The position numbers and the translations under genes are program-made. Positions 17,887 to 27,833 of a DNA stretch of 53,311 bases are shown here, one piece after another. The DNA comes from Actinomycetota bacterium (lineage in GTDB: Bacteria > Actinomycetota > Coriobacteriia > Anaerosomatales > UBA912), in the NCBI GenBank assembly GCA_023488435.1, contig JAMDCK010000029.1, forward strand, positions 1 through 53,311. Reading direction: 5' to 3'. The notes under the pieces were generated by a model. It saw nothing but the letters and a program-made list of their open reading frames with translations. It had not been told where the DNA came from and did no database searches. The stretch's first letter is position 1. Each line of letters begins with the position of its first letter.

Positions 17887-18291
17887 TTACACTTGAATAT
17901 CGAAATATGGCTTTGACGGAGAACAGTAGAGGCCAACCCTGACCACAGCGAGCCGGGCAATTCGTGGAAGCCGGCGCAGGGCGACTCGAAACCACTCCTG
18001 AGCCGCTCGACCCAACGCGTTGCGTGATGCCGGATGATCTTCGGCGATTGCGGACGACGAGTAAGTCGAGTCGGTGACATCCGTTATCTGTCGCGTGATT
18101 CAACATCGCCAGAGTCTTTAGCGAGACCCCCCGATGCTGAGCTGTTCTTTTTGCGGAGAACGCCCCTGACTACGCGGCACAACGGATGTCCACCTGATCT
18201 GAAAGCGATGGTGCGATATGGTGCGAAGCGTTAGGCAGGGATTGTTTTATTTGAAGGCTGCGTTCAGCCCCGATTCAGGGGTAGGCCGATC
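17887..18291 (+). ncRNA. T-box leader of the ilv-leu operon, leucine (CUC) specifier
   Basis: This 405-base leader has the landmarks of T-box stem I in order: AGTA at 17925-17928, ACAGCGAGCCGGG near 17945-17957, GTGGAAGCCGG near 17964-17974, and GAAACCACTCCTGAGC at 17988-18003. The triplet in the specifier position just before GAA is CTC (17985-17987), a leucine codon, which fits the operon. The stem II landmark CCGTTA is at about 18080-18085, after AGTAAGTCGAGTCGG. T-box RNAs sense uncharged tRNA. The usual antiterminator sequence AGGGTGGNACCGCG is not visible; only a direct repeat ATGGTGCGA (18208-18216, 18218-18226) is there. Near the gene, GGCTG/CAGCC (18256-18269) and CCCC/GGGG (18268-18281) are mutually exclusive hairpins, and the second hides the AGGGG ribosome site. 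Control of translation is therefore likely. Confidence 0.75.
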
Positions 18292-20046
18292 ATGAGTGGG
18301 AGGATCACAGGCGCCCAAGCTCTGGTCAAGTGCCTACAGGCGGAAGGTGTCGAGACGATCTTCGGCTATCCGGGTGGGGTGGCTCTGCCGATCTTCGATG
18401 CGCTCTATGACTGCGAGGGGATACAGACGATTCTTCCTCGGCATGAACAGGGTGCTGTACACATGGCCGACGGATACGCACGCGCAACGGGTAAGTGCGG
18501 AGTCGCACTGACCACCAGCGGCCCTGGGGCGACCAATACCATCACCGGGATCGCCAACGCATACATGGACTCGATCCCGATGGTTGTGATCACGGCACAG
18601 GTCGCGACGTCGGTAATCGGTACCGATGCATTCCAGGAGTCGGATATCACGGGCATTACTCTGCCGATCACCAAGCATAACTACCTGCTCAGTTGCGCGT
18701 CGATGGTGCCTGAGGTCGTACACGAGGCATTCCACATCGCCACTACGGGCAGGCCCGGGCCTGTCCTCATCGACATCCCGGTGGATGTGAGCAAGGGTGA
18801 GCTGGACTTCGTCTTGCCCGACTCGATTCACCTTCCCGGCTACAAGCCCACTGTGCGGGGGCATGCAAAGCAGATCAAGCAGGCGGCGAACCTGATTTCC
18901 AAGGCGGAAAAGCCTTTGCTGTACGTCGGTGGTGGCGTGATAGCCAGCGGAGCATCCAAGGAGCTCAAGGAGCTCGCTGAGTTGATGCAGATCCCGGTGA
19001 CCACGACCATGATGGGCAAGGGATCCTTCCCTGAGGACCATCATCTTTGGATTGGCATGCCTGGGATGCATGGGGCGAAATACACCAACTACACGATGAC
19101 CGACACGGACCTCCTGATCGCAGTCGGCGTGCGTTTCGACGACCGCGTGACCGGCAAACTTTCGGCGTTCGCCACCAAAGCACAGGTCATCCACATCGAC
19201 ATCGACCCGGCTGAGATAGGTAAGAACAAGGCGGTCGACGTGCCGGTGGTGGGAGAGGCTAAGTCCATCCTCGCCGGCATCGTCGCAGAGTTGCGTAAAT
19301 CGGGTGCCGAGCCGGTGAGTACCGCGTGGATGAAGGTCATCGATGATTGGCGGCGGCGCTTCCCGCTGCACTTCGCTTCACAGGAAGGCGTCCTGCATCC
19401 TCAGCATGTCGTCACTCGGGTCAGCGATCTGACCGCAGATCGCGACACGATCATCTGCACCGAAGTCGGGCAGAACCAGATGTGGGCGTGCCAGTATTAC
19501 ACCCTGCGCAGGCCCAGGTCGTGGATATCCTCTGGCGGTCTGGGGACCATGGGCTTCGGACTTCCAGCGGCCATCGGGGCTCAAGCTGGACGCCCTGACG
19601 CACTTGTCATCGACATCGCTGGCGATGGGTCGATCCAGATGAACAGTCAGGAGATGGCAACCGCAGCAATCAATCAGCTCCCAGTCAAGGTTGTCATTTT
19701 GAACAACGGATTCCTCGGCATGGTGAGGCAGTGGCAGGAGCTGTTCTACGATCGCAGGTACTCGTCATCGGTGCTGTCGCAGGACATCCCTGATTTCCTG
19801 AAGCTAGCCGATGCATATGGATGGCTCGGCGTGCGGGTGACGAGCCCGGACGAACTCGACGCTGCGCTGATGCAGGCGTTCGATCATCCCGGTCCGGCGC
19901 TTGTTGATTGCCGCGTTGCTCCTGAAGAGTGCGTATTCCCCATGGTCGCGCCGGGGGCCAGCATCGATGAGATGCTCGGCGGCGTTCCCGGATGCCCCGT
20001 GTCAGAGATGTTGGACGACGATATCCTCGAGGAGGTGTGGGAGTAA
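18292..20046 (+). CDS. ilvB: Acetolactate synthase large subunit
   Basis: The 584-residue protein is a full-length thiamine-diphosphate enzyme making acetolactate and acetohydroxybutyrate for valine, leucine and isoleucine. EGVETIFGYPGG begins the Pyr domain. The catalytic Glu lies in RHEQGAVHMADGYARATGK near residue 47. The PP-domain cofactor motif GDGSIQMNSQEMATAAINQLPVKVVILNN-type region is near 443-470. It is the first gene of the T-box-controlled operon and starts at ATG with AGGGG ten bases upstream. ilvN follows after one base. Confidence 0.95.
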   Translation: MSGRITGAQALVKCLQAEGVETIFGYPGGVALPIFDALYDCEGIQTILPRHEQGAVHMADGYARATGKCGVALTTSGPGATNTITGIANAYMDSIPMVVITAQVATSVIGTDAFQESDITGITLPITKHNYLLSCASMVPEVVHEAFHIATTGRPGPVLIDIPVDVSKGELDFVLPDSIHLPGYKPTVRGHAKQIKQAANLISKAEKPLLYVGGGVIASGASKELKELAELMQIPVTTTMMGKGSFPEDHHLWIGMPGMHGAKYTNYTMTDTDLLIAVGVRFDDRVTGKLSAFATKAQVIHIDIDPAEIGKNKAVDVPVVGEAKSILAGIVAELRKSGAEPVSTAWMKVIDDWRRRFPLHFASQEGVLHPQHVVTRVSDLTADRDTIICTEVGQNQMWACQYYTLRRPRSWISSGGLGTMGFGLPAAIGAQAGRPDALVIDIAGDGSIQMNSQEMATAAINQLPVKVVILNNGFLGMVRQWQELFYDRRYSSSVLSQDIPDFLKLADAYGWLGVRVTSPDELDAALMQAFDHPGPALVDCRVAPEECVFPMVAPGASIDEMLGGVPGCPVSEMLDDDILEEVWE

Positions 20047-20047
20047 G

Positions 20048-20542
20048 ATGACGCATACTCTCTCGGTTCTGGTTGAGAACAAGCCCGGCGTGCTGACCCG
20101 CGTAGCATCGCTCTTTGCGCGCAGGGGATTCAACATCGATTCGCTCGCGGTAGGTCCCACAGAGGATCCGACCCTGTCGCGCATCACCATAGTGGTCAGT
20201 GCTGCCGACATTCCTTTGGAGCAGATCACCAAGCAGCTACACAAGCTGGTCAACGTCATCAAGATCCAAGATCTCGATCCCGAGGATATGATCGCTCGGG
20301 AGCTCGTGCTGTTCAAAGTCAACGCATCCCCGGAACGCAGACACGAGATCATAGAGATCGCCAACGTATTCCGTGCAAAGATCGTCGATGTGGGCAAGAA
20401 CTCATTGACGATCGAAGCCACCGGCTCGGCAAGTAAGATCGAAGCGCTAGAGGACTTGTTCCGCGCCTATGGCATCAAGGAACTCGCACGCACAGGGCGA
20501 ATTGCCCTGGGGCGCGGGCAAAGGGATAGCACGAAGAGCTGA
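20048..20542 (+). CDS. ilvN: Acetolactate synthase small (regulatory) subunit
   Basis: The 164-residue subunit starts at ATG 20048, one base after the ilvB stop, with GAGGTG upstream inside ilvB. An N-terminal ACT domain begins [26 protein letters not shown] and is followed by the family's C-terminal domain ([15 protein letters not shown]). It activates the large subunit and gives feedback inhibition by valine or other branched-chain amino acids. Length and motifs are normal for the IlvH/IlvN family. Confidence 0.95.
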   Translation: MTHTLSVLVENKPGVLTRVASLFARRGFNIDSLAVGPTEDPTLSRITIVVSAADIPLEQITKQLHKLVNVIKIQDLDPEDMIARELVLFKVNASPERRHEIIEIANVFRAKIVDVGKNSLTIEATGSASKIEALEDLFRAYGIKELARTGRIALGRGQRDSTKS

Positions 20543-20609
20543 ACGAGCAAGACGACCTGATTACGACACGTACCACAACGCAACGTGCCAAAGAGAGAGG
20601 AACCCCAGA

Positions 20610-21605
20610 ATGGCCCAGATATTCTACGAGAAGGATTGCGACCTTGGACTGATCAAGGGTCGTAAGATCGCGGTGATCGGGTACGGCTCACAAGGCCACG
20701 CCCACGCACTCAACCTGCACGACTCGGGATGCGATGTGCGCGTAGGGCTGCGCGCGGACTCCAAGTCATGGGACAAGGTCAAGACCGACGGACTGAAGGT
20801 CATGACCCCGCGTGAAGCTGCTGCAGAGGCCGAGATCATCATGATCCTCGCCCCCGACGAACTCCAGGGCCACATCTACTATTCGGAGATCCACGAGCAC
20901 ATGACGGCGGGCAAGGTGCTTGCTTTCGCGCACGGCTTCAACATCCACTACGGTCAGATCGAGGCTCCCGCCGACGTCGATGTCGTCATGATTGCGCCGA
21001 AGGGTCCCGGCCACATGGTGCGCCGCGTCTTCACCGAGGGCTCGGGCGTCCCGTGCCTCGTGGCCGTCCACCAGGATGCCAGTGGCAGCGCCCTTGAGAT
21101 CGCACTCGCGTGGGCTGCCGGGGTCGGCGGTTCGCGGGCCGGGATCATCGAGACAAGCTTCGCCGAGGAGACCGAGACCGACCTTTTCGGCGAGCAGGCA
21201 GTTTTGTGCGGAGGCGCCACGGCTCTTGTCATGGCTGGATTCGAGACGCTCGTCGAGGCTGGCTACCAGCCGGAGATCGCATACTTCGAGTGCCTTCATG
21301 AGCTCAAGTTGATCGTCGACTTGATGTATGAGGGCGGCATGGCCAAGATGTTCGACTCGATCAGCAACACAGCCGAGTACGGCGCCTACGTCACCGGGCC
21401 GCGGATCGTCACCGACGAGACCCGCGAGAACATGGCCCAGGTTCTGTGGGAGATCCAGAACGGTGAGTTCGCTCGCAACTGGATGCTCGAGAACAAGGTG
21501 GCTCAGCCCCACTTCAAGGCGATGCGGCGCATCAACGCCGAACACCTGGTCGAAGAGGTCGGAAGCGACCTTCGCACCATGTTCACCTGGCTCGAGAGGG
21601 GCTGA
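20610..21605 (+). CDS. ilvC: Ketol-acid reductoisomerase
   Basis: The 331-residue class I enzyme converts acetolactate to dihydroxyisovalerate with NAD(P)H and magnesium. The Rossmann motif is [17 protein letters not shown] (about 24-40). The cofactor-selecting loop reads [11 protein letters not shown]. Metal ligands lie in the [12 protein letters not shown] and [16 protein letters not shown] stretches. I chose ATG 20610 because of the upstream GAGAGAGG and the conserved [11 protein letters not shown] start. The intact gene uses the first copy of a 376-bp duplication at its 3' end; a truncated second copy follows at 21733. Confidence 0.95.
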   Translation: MAQIFYEKDCDLGLIKGRKIAVIGYGSQGHAHALNLHDSGCDVRVGLRADSKSWDKVKTDGLKVMTPREAAAEAEIIMILAPDELQGHIYYSEIHEHMTAGKVLAFAHGFNIHYGQIEAPADVDVVMIAPKGPGHMVRRVFTEGSGVPCLVAVHQDASGSALEIALAWAAGVGGSRAGIIETSFAEETETDLFGEQAVLCGGATALVMAGFETLVEAGYQPEIAYFECLHELKLIVDLMYEGGMAKMFDSISNTAEYGAYVTGPRIVTDETRENMAQVLWEIQNGEFARNWMLENKVAQPHFKAMRRINAEHLVEEVGSDLRTMFTWLERG

Positions 21606-21611
21606 GAATCG

Positions 21612-21732
21612 ATGAAGAAGCAGTACCTGATGACGCCTGGGCCGACTCCGGTACCTGCCGAGGTGCTGTTGACCCAGGCAGCGCCTATCATCCATCACAG
21701 GACGCCGGAGTTCTCAAAGGCATTCGCTGATG
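21612..21732 (+). pseudogene. 5' fragment of the aminotransferase gene (duplication by-product)
   Basis: It holds the ATG and the first 40 codons (MKKQYLMTPGPTPVPAE...) of the gene at 21988, identical to it. It is then cut at the joint of the 376-bp duplication and runs out of frame into copied ilvC sequence. It should not be counted as a separate gene. Confidence 0.85.
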
Positions 21733-21981
21733 TCGATCAGCAACACAGCCGAGTACGGCGCCTACGTCACCGGGCCGCGGATCGTCACCGACGAGACCCG
21801 CGAGAACATGGCCCAGGTTCTGTGGGAGATCCAGAACGGTGAGTTCGCTCGCAACTGGATGCTCGAGAACAAGGTGGCTCAGCCCCACTTCAAGGCGATG
21901 CGGCGCATCAACGCCGAACACCTGGTCGAAGAGGTCGGAAGCGACCTTCGCACCATGTTCACCTGGCTCGAGAGGGGCTGA
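21733..21981 (+). pseudogene. 3' fragment of ilvC (duplication by-product)
   Basis: It repeats the last 82 codons and stop of ilvC ([14 protein letters not shown]... to FTWLERG). It lacks the Rossmann domain and most of the active site. It is present only because of the 376-bp duplication. Confidence 0.85.
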
Positions 21982-21987
21982 GAATCG

Positions 21988-23136
21988 ATGAAGAAGCAGT
22001 ACCTGATGACGCCTGGGCCGACTCCGGTACCTGCCGAGGTGCTGTTGACCCAGGCAGCGCCTATCATCCATCACAGGACGCCGGAGTTCTCAAAGGCATT
22101 CGCTGATGCCATCGAGGGGCTCAAGTATGTCTTCCAGACGCAAGGCGATGTCCTGCTCTTCGCGAGCTCGGGCACCGGTGTCATGGAGGCGGCGATAGCC
22201 AACTGCTTCTGCGCTGGCGACAAGGTCATCGTAGCCCGCAACGGCAAGTTCGGCGACCGCCAGAAAGCGATCTGCGAGGTCTACGGCCTCGATGTGATCG
22301 ATCTGCGCTATGAGTGGACCGAGGTCGTGCGTCCCGATGACATCGCTGCTGCGCTTTCGGCGAATCCGGATGCACGGGGCGTCATCGTCACGCAGTCCGA
22401 GACCTCCAGCGGCGTGCTCAACGATGTGCAAGCCATCGGCGCGATCGTGCGCGACTACCCTGAGTGCGTGCTGATCGTCGACAGCATCACCGGTATCGGC
22501 GCTGTGGAGTGCCGCACCGATGACTGGGGACTCGATGTCGTCATGACCGGCTCGCAGAAGGGCCTCATGCTGCCACCCGGCCTCGCCGCATGCACCGTGA
22601 GCGACAAGGCCTGGCGCGCGTACGAGAGATCGACTTTACCTGCGTTCTACTTCGACTGGATGAAGTACAAGAAGAACATCGAGAAGGACACGACGCCGTT
22701 CACGCCTGCTGTCTCGCTCGTGCTCGGCCTCAATGTCGCGCTCGCCATGATCGCCGAGGAGGGCCTGGGCAACACGATTGCCCGCCACTCCCGCCTGGCA
22801 GAGGCGACCCGCAAGGGCTGTGAGGCACTCGGACTAGCCCTCTTCGCCCCGCCGGAAGGCCGCGGAAGCGCAGTCACGCCGGTGTGGGTGCCCGAAGGTG
22901 TGGACGGCAAGGCGATCGTCAAGATCATGAAGAGCGCACACGGCGTGACCATCGCCGGCGGACAGGACGAGTACACTGGACGCATCATCAGGATCGGGCA
23001 CCTGGGTTACTTCGGCGAGCTCGATATCATCGTCACGCTCTCAGCGCTGGAGATGACTCTTGCGTCACTAGGTTATGGTTTCGAGCGCGGTGCCGGGGTA
23101 AAGGCCGCCCAGTCCGTCTTCGTAGAAGCGCAGTGA
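21988..23136 (+). CDS. Class V aminotransferase (serine/alanine-glyoxylate type; possible phosphoserine aminotransferase role)
   Basis: The 382-residue PLP enzyme belongs to the alanine-glyoxylate/serine-pyruvate group of class V aminotransferases. MTPGPTPVP opens the protein. ASSGTGVMEAAIAN forms the phosphate-binding region, VDSITGIGAVE gives the PLP-ring Asp, and TGSQKGLMLPPG holds the Schiff-base Lys (about 192). It lies directly before serA, 13 bases apart, and such pairs act in several anaerobes and archaea as the phosphohydroxypyruvate transaminase of serine synthesis; that role is inferred from position. Its ribosome site GAGAGGGGCTGAGAATCG lies in the end of the duplicated ilvC fragment. 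Confidence 0.9.
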   Translation: MKKQYLMTPGPTPVPAEVLLTQAAPIIHHRTPEFSKAFADAIEGLKYVFQTQGDVLLFASSGTGVMEAAIANCFCAGDKVIVARNGKFGDRQKAICEVYGLDVIDLRYEWTEVVRPDDIAAALSANPDARGVIVTQSETSSGVLNDVQAIGAIVRDYPECVLIVDSITGIGAVECRTDDWGLDVVMTGSQKGLMLPPGLAACTVSDKAWRAYERSTLPAFYFDWMKYKKNIEKDTTPFTPAVSLVLGLNVALAMIAEEGLGNTIARHSRLAEATRKGCEALGLALFAPPEGRGSAVTPVWVPEGVDGKAIVKIMKSAHGVTIAGGQDEYTGRIIRIGHLGYFGELDIIVTLSALEMTLASLGYGFERGAGVKAAQSVFVEAQ

Positions 23137-23149
23137 AGGGGAGACATAT

Positions 23150-24730
23150 ATGAAGGTATTAGTAGCCGAGAAGATCGCGAATAGCGGCATCGAGAAGCTG
23201 CGCGAGCAGTTCGACGTGACGGTCTCCACCGAGCTGACTCCCGACCAGCTTGTCGCCGAGATACCCGCTTATGACGCGCTCATTGTGCGTTCGGCCACGC
23301 GTGCCTCGCGCGAGGTCATCGAGGCCGGCGTGAACCTGAAGATCATCGGACGCGCAGGCGTCGGGGTCGACAACGTCGACGTCCAGGCCGCCACCGAGCG
23401 TGGGATCATAGTATGCAACGCACCGACCTCCAACATCGTTTCGGCTGCGGAGCACACGATGGCGCTGCTGCTCTCGCAGTCGCGCAACATCGCGCAGGCG
23501 AATGCGAGCATGAAACAGTGCAAGTGGGAACGCTCGAAGTACACAGGTGCCGAGCTCTACGAGAAGACACTCGCGATCTTCGGCTTGGGGCGGATCGGTT
23601 CGCTCGTGGCCGAGCGTGCGCGCGGATTCGGCATGCGCATCATCGGATTCGACCCTTACACGACCGCAGAGCGGGCGACTGCGATGGGCGTGGAACTCGT
23701 CGATGACGTGGACGCGATCCTTGCGCAGGCGGATTACATCACCGTCCACCTGCCCAAGACCAAAGAGACGATCGGTATGTTCGGTGCAGAGCAGTTCGCC
23801 AAGATGAAGGACGGCGTTCGGCTGATCAACACGGCGCGCGGCGGCATCTTCCAGGAGCAGGCGCTCATCGATGCAGTGAAGAGCGGCAAGGTCGCAAGCG
23901 CCGCGATCGACGTCTTCGAGGTCGAGCCGTGCACCGACTCGCCACTCGTCGAGCTGGAGAACGTCATACTCACACCTCACCTGGGAGCGAGCACCGCCGA
24001 GGCACAGGACCGCGCAGGCGAGCAGATCGCCGAGTTCGTGGCAGCGGGTCTCAGAGGCGAGATGGTCCCCACGGCCGTCAACATCGCACCGGTCTCGCCG
24101 GAGGTCTACGAGAAGGTCGGCCCATACCTCAAGGTATCCGAGGACCTCGGCAAAATGGTCGCGCAGATGGCGCGCCAGGGACTCGAATCCCTCGACATCC
24201 GGTTCATCGGCGCATTGGCCGAGACCGACACCCGCATCCTTCGCACCGCAGTGCTCAAGGGAATGCTTACAGTAGTCAGCGCAGAGTCGGTGAACTTCGT
24301 CAACGCCGATTACTACGCCGAGCAGCGCGGTCTTCGCATCACCGAGACCAAGCAGCCCGAGACTGCGGACTACGTGTCATCGATCTCGGTGACGGGCACC
24401 GGCGCCAGCGGACCCGTTGAGGTCTCGGCATCGCTAATTGGCAAGAAGAATGAGCCGCGCATCGTGTCGCTCTTCGAATACGACCTGGACATGGCTCCCG
24501 CACAGTACATGGCGTTCTTCCTCTACGCCGATAGGCCCGGCATGATCGGCAAGGTCGGGACGGTCCTGGGCGCTCAAGCGATCAACATCGGCTCGATGCA
24601 GGTTGCACGCAAGGAAGCGGGCGGACAGGCTCTCATGGGGCTTACCATCGACAGTCAGATGACCGCAGAACTGCTCGGCCAGATCATCGAGGCTGCCGGA
24701 ATGGACGAGGCCTGGAGCGTCGAGCTGTGA
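23150..24730 (+). CDS. serA: D-3-phosphoglycerate dehydrogenase
   Basis: The 526-residue protein is a long-form SerA, as in mycobacteria and many Gram-positives, catalysing the first step of serine synthesis. It has the NAD motif [17 protein letters not shown] near 145, the catalytic Arg in NTARGG, Glu in FEVEPC and His in TPHLGAST. An intervening (ASB) domain spans about 320-450. A C-terminal ACT domain (about 455-526, [21 protein letters not shown]) probably gives serine feedback. The start ATG has GAAGGGGAG upstream. Its place between branched-chain genes suggests serine and branched-chain synthesis are raised together when leucyl-tRNA is uncharged. Confidence 0.95.
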   Translation: MKVLVAEKIANSGIEKLREQFDVTVSTELTPDQLVAEIPAYDALIVRSATRASREVIEAGVNLKIIGRAGVGVDNVDVQAATERGIIVCNAPTSNIVSAAEHTMALLLSQSRNIAQANASMKQCKWERSKYTGAELYEKTLAIFGLGRIGSLVAERARGFGMRIIGFDPYTTAERATAMGVELVDDVDAILAQADYITVHLPKTKETIGMFGAEQFAKMKDGVRLINTARGGIFQEQALIDAVKSGKVASAAIDVFEVEPCTDSPLVELENVILTPHLGASTAEAQDRAGEQIAEFVAAGLRGEMVPTAVNIAPVSPEVYEKVGPYLKVSEDLGKMVAQMARQGLESLDIRFIGALAETDTRILRTAVLKGMLTVVSAESVNFVNADYYAEQRGLRITETKQPETADYVSSISVTGTGASGPVEVSASLIGKKNEPRIVSLFEYDLDMAPAQYMAFFLYADRPGMIGKVGTVLGAQAINIGSMQVARKEAGGQALMGLTIDSQMTAELLGQIIEAAGMDEAWSVEL

Positions 24731-24749
24731 AGGTGAGGACGGATCGCTA

Positions 24750-26348
24750 GTGAGTGAGTCGACGATACCTGCGGCAGCCGCAGACAAGGTCTACATCTTC
24801 GACACGACCTTGCGCGATGGGGAGCAGTCCCCGGGCGCCAGCATGAACACCGAGGAGAAGCTCGAGATCGCAAGGCAGCTCGTCCGCCTCGGCGTAGACG
24901 TGATCGAGGCTGGCTTTCCCGCATCGAGTCCCGGTGACTTCGAGAGCGTGCGGCGTATCGCTGCCGAGGTAGGCGACGCCTGCGTGGTCTGCGCCCTGTC
25001 GCGCGCGGTACCCAGCGACATCGAGAGCGCGGCTGCTGCCCTGGCTGGCGCAGCGCGCCCACGCATTCACACGGGCATCGGCGTCTCGGAAAGCCACCTG
25101 ACGCACAAGCTGCGCATCGATCGGGCGACAGCCCTCGAGCGGGCTGTGGCAGCGGTGAAGTTGGCGCGCTCACTCGTCGGCGAGGTGGAGTTCTACGCCG
25201 AGGACGCTGGGCGTGCCGATCCGGCCTTTCTCTACGAGATGGTCGAGACTGTCATCGCGGCCGGAGCCACCGTCGTCAACATCCCCGACACCACGGGCTA
25301 TACCTACCCCGGCGAGTTCGGAGCGTTGATCGGCGGCCTCTTTGAGCACGTCAAAGGCATCGAGGACGTGATCGTCGCGGTCCACTGCCACAACGACCTC
25401 GGGATGGCCACCGCCAATGCGCTCGCTGGCGTGAAGGCCGGCGCGCGCCAGGTGGAGTGCACCATCAACGGCATCGGCGAACGCGCAGGCAACACCGCGA
25501 TGGAAGAGGTCGTCATGGCCCTTCGCGCCCGGCGGGAGTACTTCGGCGCCGACACCACGATCAACACGCGGGAAATCATGCGCACCTCGCGCCTAGTGAG
25601 CAACATCACCGGCATCTTGGTGCAGCCCAACAAGTCGATCGTCGGCGCCAATGCGTTCGCTCACTCCAGTGGCATCCACCAGGACGGCGTACTCAAGGAG
25701 CGCACCACCTACGAGATCATCGACCCTGTCGAGGTCGGCGTTGGCGGCAGCTCGATCGTGCTCACGGCACGAAGCGGGCGCCATGCCCTGCGCCACCGCC
25801 TCGAACTGCTCGGATACGAGCTCGCCGAGGAGGAGTTCGAGCGCGTCCACCACGACTTCCTGGAGCTCGCGGACAAGAAGAAAGAAGTCTACGACGAGGA
25901 CATCGAGGCGCTGGTCTCAGAGTCCGAGCGTACCTCGGCAGGAGAGGTGTACCACCTGCGCTCTCTGCACGTCATGAGCGGGGAGCCCGGGATACCGACC
26001 GCAACCGTCGAACTGGTGGAGGTCGCCACAGGTTCGGTGCTCATCGACTCGAGCCACGGGACCGGCCCGGTCGATGCACTGTACCGCGCCATCAATCGCG
26101 TCATCGAGGTCGAGAACGACCTGATCGAATTCAGCGTACAGAGCGTGACCCGGGGCATCGACGCCCTGGGAGAAGTCACCATCCGCATCCGCAGCGCCGA
26201 CGGGCGCGTTTTCACCGGCCGAGGAGCCCACAGCGACATAATCACCGCGTCGGCACGTGCTTATGTGAACTCGCTCAACCGATTGCTGTTGGCGCACCGG
26301 CAGGAGCTATCCGCCGAAGCCGATTCACCATCAACCGACCGCCCCTGA
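24750..26348 (+). CDS. leuA: 2-isopropylmalate synthase
   Basis: The 532-residue enzyme condenses acetyl-CoA with 2-oxoisovalerate, the committed step to leucine. [16 protein letters not shown] (about 18-33), the metal motif [15 protein letters not shown] (about 210-224) and [14 protein letters not shown] are all present. A C-terminal LeuA allosteric domain covers about 390-515. The start is GTG, with GTGAGGACGG upstream. [10 protein letters not shown] replaces the usual FSPEDATRSD, a modest variation near the active site. Citramalate synthase is an alternative for this family, but length and position next to leuC favour LeuA. Confidence 0.92.
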   Translation: MSESTIPAAAADKVYIFDTTLRDGEQSPGASMNTEEKLEIARQLVRLGVDVIEAGFPASSPGDFESVRRIAAEVGDACVVCALSRAVPSDIESAAAALAGAARPRIHTGIGVSESHLTHKLRIDRATALERAVAAVKLARSLVGEVEFYAEDAGRADPAFLYEMVETVIAAGATVVNIPDTTGYTYPGEFGALIGGLFEHVKGIEDVIVAVHCHNDLGMATANALAGVKAGARQVECTINGIGERAGNTAMEEVVMALRARREYFGADTTINTREIMRTSRLVSNITGILVQPNKSIVGANAFAHSSGIHQDGVLKERTTYEIIDPVEVGVGGSSIVLTARSGRHALRHRLELLGYELAEEEFERVHHDFLELADKKKEVYDEDIEALVSESERTSAGEVYHLRSLHVMSGEPGIPTATVELVEVATGSVLIDSSHGTGPVDALYRAINRVIEVENDLIEFSVQSVTRGIDALGEVTIRIRSADGRVFTGRGAHSDIITASARAYVNSLNRLLLAHRQELSAEADSPSTDRP

Positions 26349-26367
26349 CACAGGAGGAACCAGACCG

Positions 26368-27633
26368 ATGCCCCGCCCCATGACCATCACCGAGAAGATT
26401 CTAGCTGCGCACGCCGGCCTCGACGAAGTCGAACCCGGACAGCTCATCACATGCAAGCTCGATATCGTGCTTGCCAACGACGTGACCGCGCCGATCGCGA
26501 TCCGTGAGTTCCGTCGCACGGGTGCAACTAAGGTGTGGGACAAGGACCGTGTCGTCCTCGTGCCCGACCACTACGCACCCAACAAGGACATCAAATCCGC
26601 CGAGCAGGCCAAAGTCATGCGCGATTTCGCTCGCGAGCAGTCGATATCCCACTACTACGAGATCGGTTGCATGGGCGTCGAGCACGCGTTGTTGCCAGAG
26701 CAGGGAGTGGTCGTTCCTGGCGATGTCATCATCGGAGCGGACTCCCACACCTGCACCTACGGTGCGCTCGGGGCGTTTTCCACCGGCGTCGGCAGCACTG
26801 ATGCGGCGGCCGGAATGGCCATAGGCGAGGCGTGGTTCAAAGTGCCCGCATCGATCAAGTTCGTCGTAGATGGCGAGTTCGGGCCCTGGGTATGCGGAAA
26901 AGACCTTATCCTGCACATCATTGGGCTGATCGGTGTCGACGGTGCGCTCTACCAGGCCATGGAGTTCACCGGTTCGACCTTCGATGCGATGGGCATGGAC
27001 GACCGAATGACCGTCTGCAACATGGCGATCGAAGCCGGTGCCAAATCCGGAATCATCGCGGTCGATGACGTCACGCGCACCTACCTCACGGGTCGCGCCG
27101 AGCGCCCCTGGGTCGAGTACCACTCGGATCCCGACGCCCACTACCCGCGCGTCATCGAGATAGACGCAGCGGCCCTCAAGCCGACGGTGTCCTTCCCGCA
27201 CCTGCCATCGAACACGCGCCTCGCCGAGGACTCTCGCGACGTCACAATCGATCAGGTCGTGATCGGGTCTTGCACAAACGGCCGCCTGGAAGACCTCCGT
27301 ATAGCCGCCGAGGTCCTCAAGGGCCGCAAGGTCGACGACCGCGTGAGGCTGATCATCATCCCAGCCACCCAGGAGATATATCGCGCTGCCATGACCGAAG
27401 GACTTTTCGATATCTTCCTGGACGCCAATGCTGCGATCTCGACCCCGACATGCGGGCCTTGCCTTGGCGGTCACATGGGTATCCTTGCCGCGGGAGAGCG
27501 CGCAGTCGCGACCACGAATCGCAACTTCGTGGGCAGGATGGGCGACCCCACCAGCGAGGTGTATCTGAGCTCACCCGCTGTGGCCGCAGCCAGTGCCGTG
27601 GCTGGGCATATCGCGCTACCAGATGATCTGTAG
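26368..27633 (+). CDS. leuC: 3-isopropylmalate dehydratase large subunit (operon copy)
   Basis: The 421-residue protein has all cluster cysteines ([24 protein letters not shown]) and the [11 protein letters not shown] motif. The ATG follows AGGAGG by a good spacing and lies 19 bases after leuA. It is clearly related to, but distinct from, the LeuC at 7395. The expected partner leuD is not next; the matching small subunit is 20.7 kb away at 48365. Confidence 0.93.
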   Translation: MPRPMTITEKILAAHAGLDEVEPGQLITCKLDIVLANDVTAPIAIREFRRTGATKVWDKDRVVLVPDHYAPNKDIKSAEQAKVMRDFAREQSISHYYEIGCMGVEHALLPEQGVVVPGDVIIGADSHTCTYGALGAFSTGVGSTDAAAGMAIGEAWFKVPASIKFVVDGEFGPWVCGKDLILHIIGLIGVDGALYQAMEFTGSTFDAMGMDDRMTVCNMAIEAGAKSGIIAVDDVTRTYLTGRAERPWVEYHSDPDAHYPRVIEIDAAALKPTVSFPHLPSNTRLAEDSRDVTIDQVVIGSCTNGRLEDLRIAAEVLKGRKVDDRVRLIIIPATQEIYRAAMTEGLFDIFLDANAAISTPTCGPCLGGHMGILAAGERAVATTNRNFVGRMGDPTSEVYLSSPAVAAASAVAGHIALPDDL

Positions 27634-27758
27634 CCGAGCCGCCTTTCAGGCACTCGATTTGCTAGCGAATGGAAATAAAATCATGTCCTCACGCTCATGT
27701 GAGAAGATTCACGCTTCTGGTATGTCCACTCTGGGGCGTGTGATGTAAACTGGCACGC

Positions 27759-27780
27759 ACTGTCCGCACACTGGGACAGT
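27759..27780 (+). promoter_or_regulatory. Hairpin/dyad in the leader of the TPR gene
   Basis: ACTGTCC (27759-27765) and GGACAGT (27774-27780) form a 7-bp dyad 54 bases before the ATG. A possible -10 (TAAACT, 27746-27751) lies in a larger GCGTG/CACGC dyad. The rest of the 200-base spacer after leuC also holds CTCAC-GCTCAT-GTGAG near 27690. No clear terminator with a T-run was seen. Confidence 0.35.
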
Positions 27781-27833
27781 CCATAAGAACCTGACCCAGC
27801 AATCTGCCGCTTAGTCGACGACGGAGGAAATAG

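Larger units (their letters stand above)
21357..22108 (+). repeat. 376-bp perfect tandem duplication across the ilvC/aminotransferase junction
   Basis: Copy 1 is 21357-21732 and copy 2 is 21733-22108; I found no mismatch between them. Each holds the last 249 bases of ilvC, the 6-base spacer and the first 121 bases of the aminotransferase gene. There is no microhomology at the joint (bases before copy 1 and copy 2, and after each, differ). Both parent genes stay intact. An unmerged contig overlap would give exactly this picture. Confidence 0.9.
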
